A model generated the notes under the pieces. It ran no database searches, was not told the origin of the DNA, and saw only the letters and a list, made by a program, of their open reading frames with translations. A stretch of 64,000 nt of DNA from Lichenifustis flavocetrariae (GTDB lineage: Bacteria > Pseudomonadota > Alphaproteobacteria > Rhizobiales > Beijerinckiaceae), in the NCBI RefSeq assembly GCF_026130545.1, contig NZ_JAMOIM010000002.1, positions 310,001-374,000 on the forward strand, read 5' to 3'. Numbering within the stretch: the stretch's first letter is position 1; every line of letters begins with the position of its first letter. A program made the translations under genes and the position numbers. Positions 53,306 through 62,290 of the stretch are shown in pieces.

Positions 53306-54647
53306 AGACGCGGACGCGGCTCGACGCCCCCTGCCGCAGGAAACAATTCGTCGGAAGCGGGACGGCGGCTCACTGGCGGCGGCCGAGATCGACGCCTTCG
53401 TGTCCGGCGCACTCGCCGGGCGTGTCGCGCCGGAGCAGGTCGCGGCCTTCTTGATGGCCGCGTTTCTCCGCGGGCTCGACCGTGACGAGACCGTGGCGCT
53501 GACCGAAACCATGATGCGGTCCGGATCGCGCCTCTCTTGGTCCGGCCTCGACGGTCCAGTGCTGGACAAGCATTCGACCGGGGGTGTCGGGGACGTGGTC
53601 AGCCTGATGCTCGCGCCCGCCGTCGCGGCCTGCGGCGCTTTCGTGCCGATGATCTCCGGGCGAGGCCTCGGTCATAGCGGCGGCACGCTCGACAAACTCG
53701 AAGCGATTCCAGGTTACGAGATCAGCCCCTCGCCTGAGCGGTTTCGCAAGGTGGTGGCCGAGATCGGCTGCGCCATCATCGGCCAGACGACCGACCTGGC
53801 GCCCGCCGACCGCCTCCTCTACGGCATCCGCGACGTGACCGCGACGGTCGAGTCCATCCCGCTGATCACCGCCTCGATCCTGTCGAAGAAGCTGTCGGCA
53901 GGTCTCGGCCGGCTCGTGATGGACGTCAAAACCGGGTCCGGCGCCTTCATGGTCGACCTGGACGACGCGCGGGCGCTCGCGCGAAGCCTGGTCGAGGTCG
54001 CGGCCGGTGCTGGTTTGCCGACCAGCGCCTTGATCACAGACATGGACCAGCCGCTCGCCCGCGCGGCCGGTAACTCACTCGAAATCCGGACGGCTGTCGA
54101 CTACCTGACCGGTACGGTCCGTGACGCACGCCTGCACGCCGTGGTCCTGGCGCTTGGCAGCGAAATGCTCCGCCTCGGTGGCCTTGTGGCAAGCCGCGCC
54201 GAGGGGCAGGTCAGGATCGAACGCGCGCTTTCGGGAGGAGCAGCGGCGGAGTGCTTCGGCCGCATGGTGGCCGCTCTGGGCGGCCCTTCGGATCTTCTGG
54301 ATCATGTCGAGGATATCTTGCCTCGGGCTCCGGTCTGTCGGCCCGTCAACGCCGACAAGGCGGGGGTTGTGACCAACATCGAGACACGCGCGGTCGGGTT
54401 GGCGGTCGTGTCGCTCGGTGGGGGACGCACCCGCGCGTCCGATGCGGTGGATCCACGCGTGGGCTTTTCGGCCCTGTTACCGGTGGGCACCGTCGTTGCG
54501 GCCGATACGCCGCTCGGCTTCGTTCATGCCGCGACGCTGGATGCGGCAGAGCAGGCGGCAGTTAGCCTCCGCAAAGCCTACGGGATCGCGGATGTTGCAC
54601 CCGTTGAGCGACATCCCGTCATTGAAATCATGGAGGCTGCCTCGTGA
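53298..54647 (+). CDS. deoA: Thymidine phosphorylase
   Basis: A 449-residue enzyme splitting thymidine, and often other pyrimidine deoxynucleosides, to base and deoxyribose-1-phosphate. The signature DKHSTGGVGDVVSLMLAP is near residue 90-107 (phosphate binding), SGRGLGHSGGTLDKLEAIPG near 124-143, and the C-terminal PYNP domain includes FVHAATLDAAEQAAV near 410. The start at 53298 lies inside punA. Its TGA overlaps the GTG of the following reductase gene. Confidence 0.95.
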   Translation: MREDADAARRPLPQETIRRKRDGGSLAAAEIDAFVSGALAGRVAPEQVAAFLMAAFLRGLDRDETVALTETMMRSGSRLSWSGLDGPVLDKHSTGGVGDVVSLMLAPAVAACGAFVPMISGRGLGHSGGTLDKLEAIPGYEISPSPERFRKVVAEIGCAIIGQTTDLAPADRLLYGIRDVTATVESIPLITASILSKKLSAGLGRLVMDVKTGSGAFMVDLDDARALARSLVEVAAGAGLPTSALITDMDQPLARAAGNSLEIRTAVDYLTGTVRDARLHAVVLALGSEMLRLGGLVASRAEGQVRIERALSGGAAAECFGRMVAALGGPSDLLDHVEDILPRAPVCRPVNADKAGVVTNIETRAVGLAVVSLGGGRTRASDAVDPRVGFSALLPVGTVVAADTPLGFVHAATLDAAEQAAVSLRKAYGIADVAPVERHPVIEIMEAAS

Positions 54648-55609
54648 GTGAACCCGACGTGCTGGTGGTCGCTTACGGCCGCGATGGCGCGGGCGCCGCG
54701 CCCTGGGTCGAGGCCTTGGCGGATCGTGTCCCTGGTCTGCATGTCCAGTCCCTGAATGGGCCGGTTGATATCGCGCGTGTGCGTTATGCGGTCACCTGGC
54801 GTCACCCACCCGGTTCCCTGACGGGCTTTCCCAACCTGAAAGCCATCTTTTCTCTCGGCGCGGGCGTCGACCACCTCGTCTCCGATTCGAACCTACCTGC
54901 GGATGTGCCGATCGTCCGGATCGTCGATCCCGATCTGCGGGACCGCATGAGCGAATGGGTGGTCCTCCACACGCTCATTCATCACAGGCAAGTCCGCCTC
55001 TATGATTGGCACCAAAGCGAGAAGATGTGGGTCGAAGATCCCTTCCAGCCCGCGGCCGGCGAGGTTCGCGTCGGCGTGATGGGATTGGGAGTTCTTGGCG
55101 CGGATGCGACCCGCAAGCTGAAGATGATCGGTTTCGACGTGGCCGGATGGAGCCGGACCGCGAAGACGCTCGACGGTATCGAGACCTTTTCGGGCCAGGA
55201 GGGTCTCGATCGCTTTCTGGCCCGTACGCAGATCCTGGTCGTGCTCTTGCCGCTCACGCCCGAGACACGCGGAATCCTCAATCACTCCCTTTTCAGCAAG
55301 CTGGCTCGTGATTCCTATTTCGGCGGTCCGATCCTGCTCAATGCGGGCCGCGGCGGCTTGCAGAACGAGGCCGACATCCTGGCGGCGCTCGACGATGGAA
55401 TCTTGAAGGCCGCAACGCTCGACGTGTTCGAGACCGAACCGCTGCCTGAAAGCTCTCCCCTGTGGCATCATCCGGCCGTGACGATCACGCCGCACAATTC
55501 CGCGATCTCGAATTACGGGTCGATCACCGGCTTCATTGCGGGCGAGATCGCGCATCTGGAAAGCGGCGGAGCGCCGCGACATACGGTCGATCGGCAACGC
55601 GCCTATTAG
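54644..55609 (+). CDS. ghrA: GhrA-like glyoxylate/hydroxypyruvate reductase
   Basis: A 321-residue 2-hydroxyacid dehydrogenase of the short GhrA branch. GLGVLGADATRKLKMIGFDVAGWSRT near residues 147-172 is the nucleotide-binding site, NAGRGGLQNEADIL near 230 holds the catalytic Arg, DVFETEPLPE near 258 the Glu, and PHNSAI near 283 the His. It closes the nucleoside operon by GTGA overlap, an odd setting for glyoxylate reduction; it may handle an aldehyde- or oxoacid-type by-product. Function in context is inferred. Confidence 0.88.
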   Translation: MSEPDVLVVAYGRDGAGAAPWVEALADRVPGLHVQSLNGPVDIARVRYAVTWRHPPGSLTGFPNLKAIFSLGAGVDHLVSDSNLPADVPIVRIVDPDLRDRMSEWVVLHTLIHHRQVRLYDWHQSEKMWVEDPFQPAAGEVRVGVMGLGVLGADATRKLKMIGFDVAGWSRTAKTLDGIETFSGQEGLDRFLARTQILVVLLPLTPETRGILNHSLFSKLARDSYFGGPILLNAGRGGLQNEADILAALDDGILKAATLDVFETEPLPESSPLWHHPAVTITPHNSAISNYGSITGFIAGEIAHLESGGAPRHTVDRQRAY

Positions 55610-55643
55610 GGACAGGTCGTGGCGTTCAAAAAAGCCATCCTGA

Positions 55644-57464
55644 TCATTGCAGGCTGTAGACGCGAAAGAGGGTCGGCCCGAGCGGCACAGGCCGAAGCCA
55701 AGGCGGCGGATCTCCGGCAAGGAGATGCGCCGCAAGTCCCTGCGGCGCATAATCCGCCAGAGCCTTGGCCTGCGCCTCGCCGGGGCAGATAGCGACATAT
55801 CGGGCGCCGGTGCGCCGCACGAGCGATTCGGCAGCAATCGGATCGGTCGAAAACCCATCGATGACCGCGCGATTGCCGGCATTGTTGCGGTGGTAGGGTG
55901 CGCCCAGCACCGACAGGCCGGTGTGGACCAGAAGATGCGAGCCCGCGTCGATCGGCGCGAAGACGATCCCGGGTGGCAGGTTGGCAAGAGGCGCAAGAGC
56001 GTCGGCGTCGTGACACGCCTGGGCCGCCGCGGTGGCGTCGCGAACAGCGGGGAGTTCCTCGGGCACGGGCACGAAAATCCAGGTGAAGGGAGTGAAGGGC
56101 AGAAGGCAAAGCCCCGTCCGGAGCCACGGAAGGCGGAATAGACCGGAGGGACGCATGTGCGCGGCGCGCGTCATGGCCCAGACGCCGCCCAGAGCCGCGA
56201 GCGGCATGGCCGATGAAGCCACGCGTACTTCCCAAAACGCCCCGGCGAGCCCGATCGCGGTCAGGACGGCGATCAGACGCCACGCGTCACGTGCTTCTGC
56301 CTTGCACGAGGCCGCCGCCCAAAGGTTGGCCGTAAAGCCAGCCAGCAAAGGCGCAAGAATGAGGGTCGAGGCTCCGGGATGCAATCCGATGGTCGTGGAG
56401 AGCGGCATCGCCTCGGTCACATGTGCCAGCCAGATCTGGCGGACCAAGGGGTCCACGTCGCCATAGGGGCTCGCCAGCAGTCCTGGACAGAGCATCAGCA
56501 CAATCGCGCCGATTGCCAGACCTGACAGAGAGAGCCCCACAAGGCGCATGGACCAATGCGGCAGCTGACAGGCGGACGACGTCAAGAAGAAGGTCGCCGT
56601 GCCGCCGAGGATCGCGAACAGGACGTGCGGCGCCGAGAGAGCGTCGGCCGCCACGACAGTATAGCGCGATGGCGGGATCGTGGCTGCGGCGACGAGCGGC
56701 ACCAGAGTCGCCAGCGAAAGTCCGAAGCCGCGGACGAATTCAGCCGCACCGGCACCCCGTGCGACCCAGACGACCAGAACGCCGATGACGATCGCCGCAA
56801 TGAACGGGAGATTTTCGAGGCTGATGCCGAGCGACAGGGCGATCGCCAGCGCGCAGACAAAGGCCGGTCCTTTGCCGCCACCTCGAAGCCCCGTACTTGC
56901 CGCTCCGACCATCGTGACAAGGAGCACGATTTGCGGCGCATGGTGGTCGATCCGCCCGGCCACGAACTGTCCGTACTGGAATCCGCTCAGCACGATGACC
57001 AGCAGAGCGGACACGGACGCCTGCCTGCCGCACAGAACTTGCGACGTTCGGAGGAAGGCGGTGATCAGGAGCGCCTGACAAGCCAACGGGAACAGAATCC
57101 TGGCCAGCCGCTCGGCGTCGGGCGGCGAAGCCACACTCCTGAAGGCCAGGATCAGCGCGCTCACCGGCACATCCACGATCCGTGACCAGTGCATGAGGAC
57201 CCCGCTTGGCGGATTCATCCTGTGGGCCGTCAGATCGAACCAGCCTTGACCACCAAGCCACGCACGGATCTGCACCATTCGCATGGCATCATCCGTGTCA
57301 AAGAACGTTCCCGTTTGCCAGACACTTAGGAGATGCGGCCATGACAGACTGAGTGAGATGACGCTCCCAATGACAACCAGGGTGAGCAGTCCGGGACCTT
57401 TGGAACGTGCATCGGACACACCGGTGACCGTGCGTTCGTGCTTCGCCATTCCGCTCATCGCCAT
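55644..57464 (-). CDS. Multi-spanning GT-C-like membrane protein
   Basis: A 606-residue protein with about 12 hydrophobic segments across residues 25-500 and a C-terminal soluble domain of ~140 residues. The first extracytoplasmic loop carries FDTDDAMRMVQIRAWLGG near residues 54-71 and MHWSRIVDVP near 92, an acidic DD-containing loop like that of GT-C enzymes such as STT3, ArnT and PMT, which use polyprenyl-linked sugars. It is divergent from a GT2 gene of the dolichol-phosphate-mannose synthase type, which supports the same pathway. Exact acceptor unknown. Confidence 0.65.
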   Translation of the reverse strand: MAMSGMAKHERTVTGVSDARSKGPGLLTLVVIGSVISLSLSWPHLLSVWQTGTFFDTDDAMRMVQIRAWLGGQGWFDLTAHRMNPPSGVLMHWSRIVDVPVSALILAFRSVASPPDAERLARILFPLACQALLITAFLRTSQVLCGRQASVSALLVIVLSGFQYGQFVAGRIDHHAPQIVLLVTMVGAASTGLRGGGKGPAFVCALAIALSLGISLENLPFIAAIVIGVLVVWVARGAGAAEFVRGFGLSLATLVPLVAAATIPPSRYTVVAADALSAPHVLFAILGGTATFFLTSSACQLPHWSMRLVGLSLSGLAIGAIVLMLCPGLLASPYGDVDPLVRQIWLAHVTEAMPLSTTIGLHPGASTLILAPLLAGFTANLWAAASCKAEARDAWRLIAVLTAIGLAGAFWEVRVASSAMPLAALGGVWAMTRAAHMRPSGLFRLPWLRTGLCLLPFTPFTWIFVPVPEELPAVRDATAAAQACHDADALAPLANLPPGIVFAPIDAGSHLLVHTGLSVLGAPYHRNNAGNRAVIDGFSTDPIAAESLVRRTGARYVAICPGEAQAKALADYAPQGLAAHLLAGDPPPWLRPVPLGPTLFRVYSLQ

Positions 57465-57588
57465 GGTGCGGTTCTGGCTTCATTAAGCATCACTGACGAG
57501 CATGGCTTCGGCGTTCTGATTTTTTTCGGCCGCTTAACTCTCCGGTGCGAGGCTTGAATGAAGCGTTACACCGTTTGTAGATCGCCAG

Positions 57589-58617
57589 ATGAGCCAGCCT
57601 CTTTCAGCCCTCGCGCTCCAGCAGGTTCTCGCTCAGCATTTCGACCACTTGGCTGAAGTAAACCGGGACGAGAAGCAGCCTGGTCCTATCCGCAAGGTCC
57701 CTTTGCTCGCGGTGGTCATCCCCTGCCGCAACGAGGAAAGCACCATCGCGCAGGTGGTGGCGGATTTCCGGCAGGCATTGCCGGAAGCCCGTATTGCCGT
57801 GTTCGACAATGCTTCGACCGATGAGACAAGCGTTCTTGCCCGCGCGGCGGGTGCTGAGGTGTTTCGCGAAGCAAGGCCGGGAAAGGGCCACGTGGTCCGC
57901 CGGATGTTCGCGGATGTCGAAGCCGATATCTATCTGATGGCGGATGGCGACGGGACCTACGATGCGGCCTCCGCTCGTCGGCTGGTCGATCTCGTGGCCT
58001 GCGGCGGCTACGATATGGTTGTCGGTGCGCGGGCCGATATCGGGCGGAACGCCCATCGCCGCGGCCATGCCGTCGGCAACCGACTCTTCAACCACCTCTA
58101 CGGTCGCCTGTTCGGGGCCGAGTTCGGTGACATCTTCTCGGGCTATCGCGCCTTTTCGCGCCGCTTCGTGAAGAGCTTTCCCGCTTTGTCGTCAGGGTTC
58201 GAAATCGAGACCGAACTCTCGGTTCATGCACGTCAGCTCAAACTGGCGACGGCGGAAGTCTTGTTGCCCTACTGCGAGCGCGTGAACGGGTCGGTCTCGA
58301 AGCTGCGCACTTTTCGCGATGGCCTGCGGATCCTGGGCGTCCTGCTGTATCTCCTCAAGGAGACGAGGCCGATGTTGTTCTTCGGACTGCCCGCAGCACT
58401 GACCGCGCTTTTGGCGGCCGTGCTGTCGATTCCGCTTTTCGATACATATCTCACCAGTGGAACGGTGCCCCGACTCCCCACCGCCGTACTTTGCACCGGC
58501 CTCAGCCTTGGCGCGGCCCTGCTGGCTGTCTGCGGCATCATTCTCGATAGCGTGGCACGCGGACGGGCGGAGCAGAAACGGATGCTGTTCCTTGCCGTTT
58601 CCCAGACGCGGATTTAG
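57589..58617 (+). CDS. Membrane-associated family 2 glycosyltransferase (polyprenyl-phosphate sugar synthase type)
   Basis: A 342-residue GT-A enzyme with the N-terminal catalytic domain LLAVVIPCRNEESTIAQVV near residues 39-57, VFDNASTDET near 70, a DXD in LMADGDGTYD near 113-122, and FSGYRAFSRRFVK near 180-192. Two or three C-terminal hydrophobic segments (about 262-285 and 300-322) anchor it, as in DPM1/ArnC-like proteins that load sugar onto a lipid carrier. The nearby GT-C-like gene on the other strand is a natural partner. Confidence 0.85.
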   Translation: MSQPLSALALQQVLAQHFDHLAEVNRDEKQPGPIRKVPLLAVVIPCRNEESTIAQVVADFRQALPEARIAVFDNASTDETSVLARAAGAEVFREARPGKGHVVRRMFADVEADIYLMADGDGTYDAASARRLVDLVACGGYDMVVGARADIGRNAHRRGHAVGNRLFNHLYGRLFGAEFGDIFSGYRAFSRRFVKSFPALSSGFEIETELSVHARQLKLATAEVLLPYCERVNGSVSKLRTFRDGLRILGVLLYLLKETRPMLFFGLPAALTALLAAVLSIPLFDTYLTSGTVPRLPTAVLCTGLSLGAALLAVCGIILDSVARGRAEQKRMLFLAVSQTRI

Positions 58618-58630
58618 TTTCCCCCGCGCG

Positions 58631-59470
58631 TTAATCGCTCCCGTCGGCGCGGGTCGATTCACCCGATTGCAAGTTCTCCGAGCGCGGCATGCCGATGAAA
58701 TTGTAGCCGGCGTCGACGAAGTGGATTTCGCCCGTCACGCCGCTCGATAAATCCGACAGCAGATAGAGGGCGGATCCCCCCACGTCATCGATCGTCACGG
58801 TCCGGCGCAGCGGGCTGTGCGCCTTGGTGTAGTTGAACATGAAACGCGCATCCGAGATGCCGGCGCCGGCCAGCGTCCGGATCGGCCCGGCCGAAATCGC
58901 GTTGACCCGGATCGCATCGGGTCCGAGATCCGCCGCGAGATAGCGCACACTGGCTTCAAGCGCCGATTTGGCGACGCCCATAACATTGTAGTTAGGCGTC
59001 ACACGCGACGAACCCCCGAAGGTCAGCGTCAGAAGCGATCCGCCCTTGGGCATCAGGGCGGCGGCACGCTTGCTGACTTCGGTGAACGAAAAGGCGGAGA
59101 TCACCATGGTTTTGATGAAATTCGCCCGTGTCGTATCCGCATAGCGTCCCTTGAGCTCGGTGCGGTCCGAATAGGCGATGCCGTGCACCAGGAAGTCGAT
59201 GCCGCCCCATTCCTGCTTCACGGCCGCGAAGGCCGCATCCACGGTTTCGACATCCTCGACATCGCAGGGGAACACAAGCCGCGACCCGAGCGATTCGGCC
59301 AAAGGCTTCACGCGTTTGCCGAGCGCCGCGCCCTGATAGGTGAACGCAAGCTCCGCGCCCTCACTCCCCAGCGCCTTGGCGATTCCCCAGGCGATGGAAT
59401 GGTCGTTGGCCACACCCATGACGATGCCGCGCTTGCCGGCCATGAGGCCGGACCGATGGATGTCGCTCAT
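58631..59470 (-). CDS. fabI: Enoyl-[acyl-carrier-protein] reductase (NADH)
   Basis: A 279-residue FabI reducing the enoyl intermediate in each cycle of fatty acid synthesis. The N-terminal GVANDHSIAWGIAKAL near residues 19-34 binds NADH, and the catalytic Tyr161-X6-Lys168 pair lies in NYNVMGVAKSALE. The C-terminal GEIHFVDAGYNFIGM matches the family. Start at 59470 lies eight bases after the fabB stop, so it belongs to fabA-fabB-fabI. The upstream frame extension is not conserved. Target of triclosan in related bacteria. Confidence 0.95.
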   Translation of the reverse strand: MSDIHRSGLMAGKRGIVMGVANDHSIAWGIAKALGSEGAELAFTYQGAALGKRVKPLAESLGSRLVFPCDVEDVETVDAAFAAVKQEWGGIDFLVHGIAYSDRTELKGRYADTTRANFIKTMVISAFSFTEVSKRAAALMPKGGSLLTLTFGGSSRVTPNYNVMGVAKSALEASVRYLAADLGPDAIRVNAISAGPIRTLAGAGISDARFMFNYTKAHSPLRRTVTIDDVGGSALYLLSDLSSGVTGEIHFVDAGYNFIGMPRSENLQSGESTRADGSD

Positions 59471-59478
59471 GGCGCGCC

Positions 59479-60702
59479 TCAGAGGTCGGGGTGTTGGAAG
59501 ACGAGGGCGGCATTGGTGCCTCCGAACCCGAAGGCATTGGACAGAACCGTACCGAGCTTCACGCCGTCGCGGCGTTCGCGCACGATATTCATATCCGCGA
59601 AGGCCGGATCGAGCTCTTCGATATGGGCGCTCTTGCAGATAAAATCGTTGTTCATCATCAGCAGCGAGTAGATCGCCTCGTGGACGCCGGTCGCCCCTTG
59701 GGAATGACCCGTCAGCGACTTGGTGGCCGAGATCGGCGGACACTTCTCTTCCGCGCCGAAGACCTCGCGCAGAGCCTCGATCTCTTTCTCGTCCCCCTTG
59801 GGGGTCGAGGTCGCATGCGGGTTCACGTAATCGATGGGCGCCTTCACGTCCGCGAGGGCCGCCCGCATGCAGCGAATGGCACCTTCGCCAGACGGCGCGA
59901 CCATGTCGTAGCCATCGGACGACATCCCGTAACCGATGATCTCGGCATAGATCTTCGCGCCGCGGGCCTTAGCTCTCTCACGCTCCTCAAGCACCAGCAC
60001 GCCGCCGCCCGCCGAGATCACGAAGCCGTCGCGGTTGCGATCGAAGGCGCGGGAGGCTACGGCCGGACGATCGTTGAAGTTCGACGACATCGCGCCCATG
60101 GCGTCAAAGAGTTCCGAGAGCGTCCAGTCGAGTTCCTCGCAGCCACCGCCGAACATCACATCCTGCTTGCCGTAACGAATCGCCTCGTAAGCGTTGCCGA
60201 TGCAATGGTTGGAAGTCGCGCAGGCGGAGGCGATCGAATAGTTGATGCCTTTGATCTTGAACCATGTCGCGAGGGTGGCTGAGGCGGTCGACGACATGGA
60301 TTTCGGCACCGCGAAAGGCCCGATCTTCTTCACGCCCTTGCTACGCGCGATATCGGCAGATTCCACGATCGTTCGCGTGGACGGGCCGCCCGATCCCATG
60401 ATGATGCCGGTGCGCTCGTTCGAGACTTCGTCCGGAGCGAGCCCGGCATCGGCGATCGCCTGATCCATCGCCACATGGTTCCAGGCCGACCCGAGCCCAT
60501 GAAACCGCATGGCACGCCGGTCGAGCACTTTCTCGGGATCAAGCGTCGGGGCACCGACCACCTGAGACCTGAATCCCATCTCGGCATACACATCCGATCG
60601 CACGATCCCGGATCGGGCCTCGCGCAGGGATTGCAAAACCTCGCTGGTATTGTTGCCGATCGAGGAAACTATCCCCATCCCGGTCACGACGACGCGCCGC
60701 AT
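59479..60702 (-). CDS. fabB: 3-oxoacyl-[acyl-carrier-protein] synthase I
   Basis: A 407-residue condensing enzyme. The Cys-His-His triad is seen as [14 protein letters not shown] near residue 163, [11 protein letters not shown] near 298 and [13 protein letters not shown] near 333. FabB elongates the cis-3-decenoyl product made by FabA, so this pair gives unsaturated fatty acids. It lies 40 bases after fabA and just before fabI, an order common in alphaproteobacteria. Confidence 0.95.
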   Translation of the reverse strand: MRRVVVTGMGIVSSIGNNTSEVLQSLREARSGIVRSDVYAEMGFRSQVVGAPTLDPEKVLDRRAMRFHGLGSAWNHVAMDQAIADAGLAPDEVSNERTGIIMGSGGPSTRTIVESADIARSKGVKKIGPFAVPKSMSSTASATLATWFKIKGINYSIASACATSNHCIGNAYEAIRYGKQDVMFGGGCEELDWTLSELFDAMGAMSSNFNDRPAVASRAFDRNRDGFVISAGGGVLVLEERERAKARGAKIYAEIIGYGMSSDGYDMVAPSGEGAIRCMRAALADVKAPIDYVNPHATSTPKGDEKEIEALREVFGAEEKCPPISATKSLTGHSQGATGVHEAIYSLLMMNNDFICKSAHIEELDPAFADMNIVRERRDGVKLGTVLSNAFGFGGTNAALVFQHPDL

Positions 60703-60742
60703 ATCTCTTCAACTCCGCTGTGTCGGTATGCCTCTGCCCGCC

Positions 60743-61264
60743 TCAGGCCGGCACGGGCTCCGGCTTGAAAAGTCCGACGCGAAGATCCTTGGCTTCGTAG
60801 ATCCGTCGTCCGTCTGCTTCAAGCCAGCCGTCCGCGATGCCCAGGATGAGCTTTCCGCGAAACACCCGCTTGAAGTCGATGCCATAGACCACGCGCTTGA
60901 TGGCCGGCGTCACCTGATCGGCGAACTTGACCTCACCCACCCCCAAGGCCCGGCCCCGGCCTTGCAGCCCCAACCACCCAAGATAGAAGCCGCAAAGCTG
61001 CCAAAGCGCGTCGAGCCCGAGGCAACCCGGCATCACCGGATCGTTCTTGAAGTGCACCGGGAAGAACCACAGGTCCGGCTTGATATCGAGAGCCGCCTTG
61101 ATGAAGCCTTTGCCGTTCGCGCCGCCCTGCTCGTCAATCTCTTCGATCCTGTCGAACATCAACATCGGAGGCATCGGCAGTTGAGCATTGCCTTGTCCGA
61201 ACAGCTCGCCCCGCCCGCAGGCCAGCAGATCTTCAAAATCAAAAGTCGAGCGTTTGTCGCCCAT
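60743..61264 (-). CDS. fabA: 3-hydroxydecanoyl-[acyl-carrier-protein] dehydratase/isomerase
   Basis: A 173-residue hot-dog-fold enzyme which dehydrates 3-hydroxydecanoyl-ACP and isomerises it to the cis-3 form. The active His71 and Asp85 lie in [21 protein letters not shown] split across residues 70-90, matching His70 and Asp84 in E. coli numbering. ATG at 61264 agrees with the known N-terminus; the frame continues upstream without conservation. It heads fabA-fabB-fabI. The upstream gene is mutT on the other strand. Confidence 0.96.
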   Translation of the reverse strand: MGDKRSTFDFEDLLACGRGELFGQGNAQLPMPPMLMFDRIEEIDEQGGANGKGFIKAALDIKPDLWFFPVHFKNDPVMPGCLGLDALWQLCGFYLGWLGLQGRGRALGVGEVKFADQVTPAIKRVVYGIDFKRVFRGKLILGIADGWLEADGRRIYEAKDLRVGLFKPEPVPA

Positions 61265-61457
61265 CACGGATATCGCTTTCCCAGTGCTGGCTAAGGGCTC
61301 AAACCTCAAGCCCACCTGTCTGCGCTCTCCTAACATAGGGTTTCGGCGCCCGAAAGCCGCGTCGGCGAAACGGCTTTTTCACTGGCGCACCACCGTGGAG
61401 GCCAACAGAGCCTCCGAAACCGGCTATGTCTAGCGTGACATTGTGAGGGAGGATCGT

Positions 61458-61862
61458 GTGCACCTGTTGCTCGTCGTTGCCGTGGCCCTGGTCGACGCGG
61501 ATTCGCGTGTCCTCATCGCGCAAAGGCCGGTCCATAAGGCGCTTGGCGGCTTATGGGAGTTTCCGGGTGGGAAACTGGAGTCCGGCGAGCGGCCGGAACA
61601 AGCACTGATCCGGGAACTCGACGAAGAACTCGGGATTGCAGTCCAGGAAGCCTGTTTGGCACCGCTGACGTTCGCGAGCTACGGCTACCCCGACATGCAT
61701 CTTCTGATGCCGCTCTATATCTGCCGCCGCTGGGAGGGGCAGCCCCAGTCGCGTGAAGGGCAGGCGCTAAAATGGGTGCGGCCCCGCGCGCTCCGCGACT
61801 ATCCGATGCCCCCGGCGGACGAACCTCTCATCCCGGCCCTCATCGACCTGCTCGGGCCTTGA
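61458..61862 (+). CDS. mutT: MutT-type Nudix hydrolase (8-oxo-dGTP diphosphatase)
   Basis: A 134-residue Nudix enzyme. The box GX5EX7REUXEEXGU is complete: it runs from GKLESGE through REL to EELGI at about residues 32-54. Such short enzymes hydrolyse oxidised nucleotides such as 8-oxo-dGTP. A GTG at 61458 follows GGGAGGA at a good distance and is preferred to the GTG at 61443. Its TGA abuts the complementary stop of the EVE-domain gene without any gap. Confidence 0.88.
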   Translation: MHLLLVVAVALVDADSRVLIAQRPVHKALGGLWEFPGGKLESGERPEQALIRELDEELGIAVQEACLAPLTFASYGYPDMHLLMPLYICRRWEGQPQSREGQALKWVRPRALRDYPMPPADEPLIPALIDLLGP

Positions 61863-62276
61863 TCACGCCGCCGCCATGCGAAGCACTGTGTCCCATTCGG
61901 CCTCGGTCACGGGCTGGACCGAAAGCCGCGAGTTCTTGACCAGAACCATGTCCTGCAAGGCCGCCTCTTTCTTGATGGCGTCGAGCGTCACAGGCTTATC
62001 CAGCGGGCGCACGACGCTGAAGTCCACCATTCCGAACTTGCCTTTGGCGTCGGTCGGGTCGGGATAGTAGGTGCGAGACACCGCCACGATCCCGACGATC
62101 TCCTTGCCGTCGTTGGAATGGTAGAAGAAGGCTTCGTCCCCCATGGCCATGGCCATCAGATATTGCTTGGCCGTGTGATTGCGCACGCCGTTCCACGACG
62201 TGCCAGCTTTCCCGGCCTCGATCTGCTGGGCGAAGGACCAACTCGACGGCTCGCTTTTGACCAGCCATTTGGCCAT
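61863..62276 (-). CDS. EVE-domain protein
   Basis: A 137-residue single-domain EVE protein of PUA-like fold. It begins AKWLVKSEPSSWSF and has TSWNGVRNHTAKQYLMAMAMGDEAFFYHS near residues 29-57, and SVQPVTEAEWDTVL near the end, all standard for the family. EVE proteins bind modified bases in nucleic acids; bacterial ones are linked to RNA modification and translation or to restriction. It lies 14 bases after gpsA on the same strand, as is usual in Hyphomicrobiales. Confidence 0.9.
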   Translation of the reverse strand: MAKWLVKSEPSSWSFAQQIEAGKAGTSWNGVRNHTAKQYLMAMAMGDEAFFYHSNDGKEIVGIVAVSRTYYPDPTDAKGKFGMVDFSVVRPLDKPVTLDAIKKEAALQDMVLVKNSRLSVQPVTEAEWDTVLRMAAA

Positions 62277-62290
62277 CCGTTCATTTCTCC

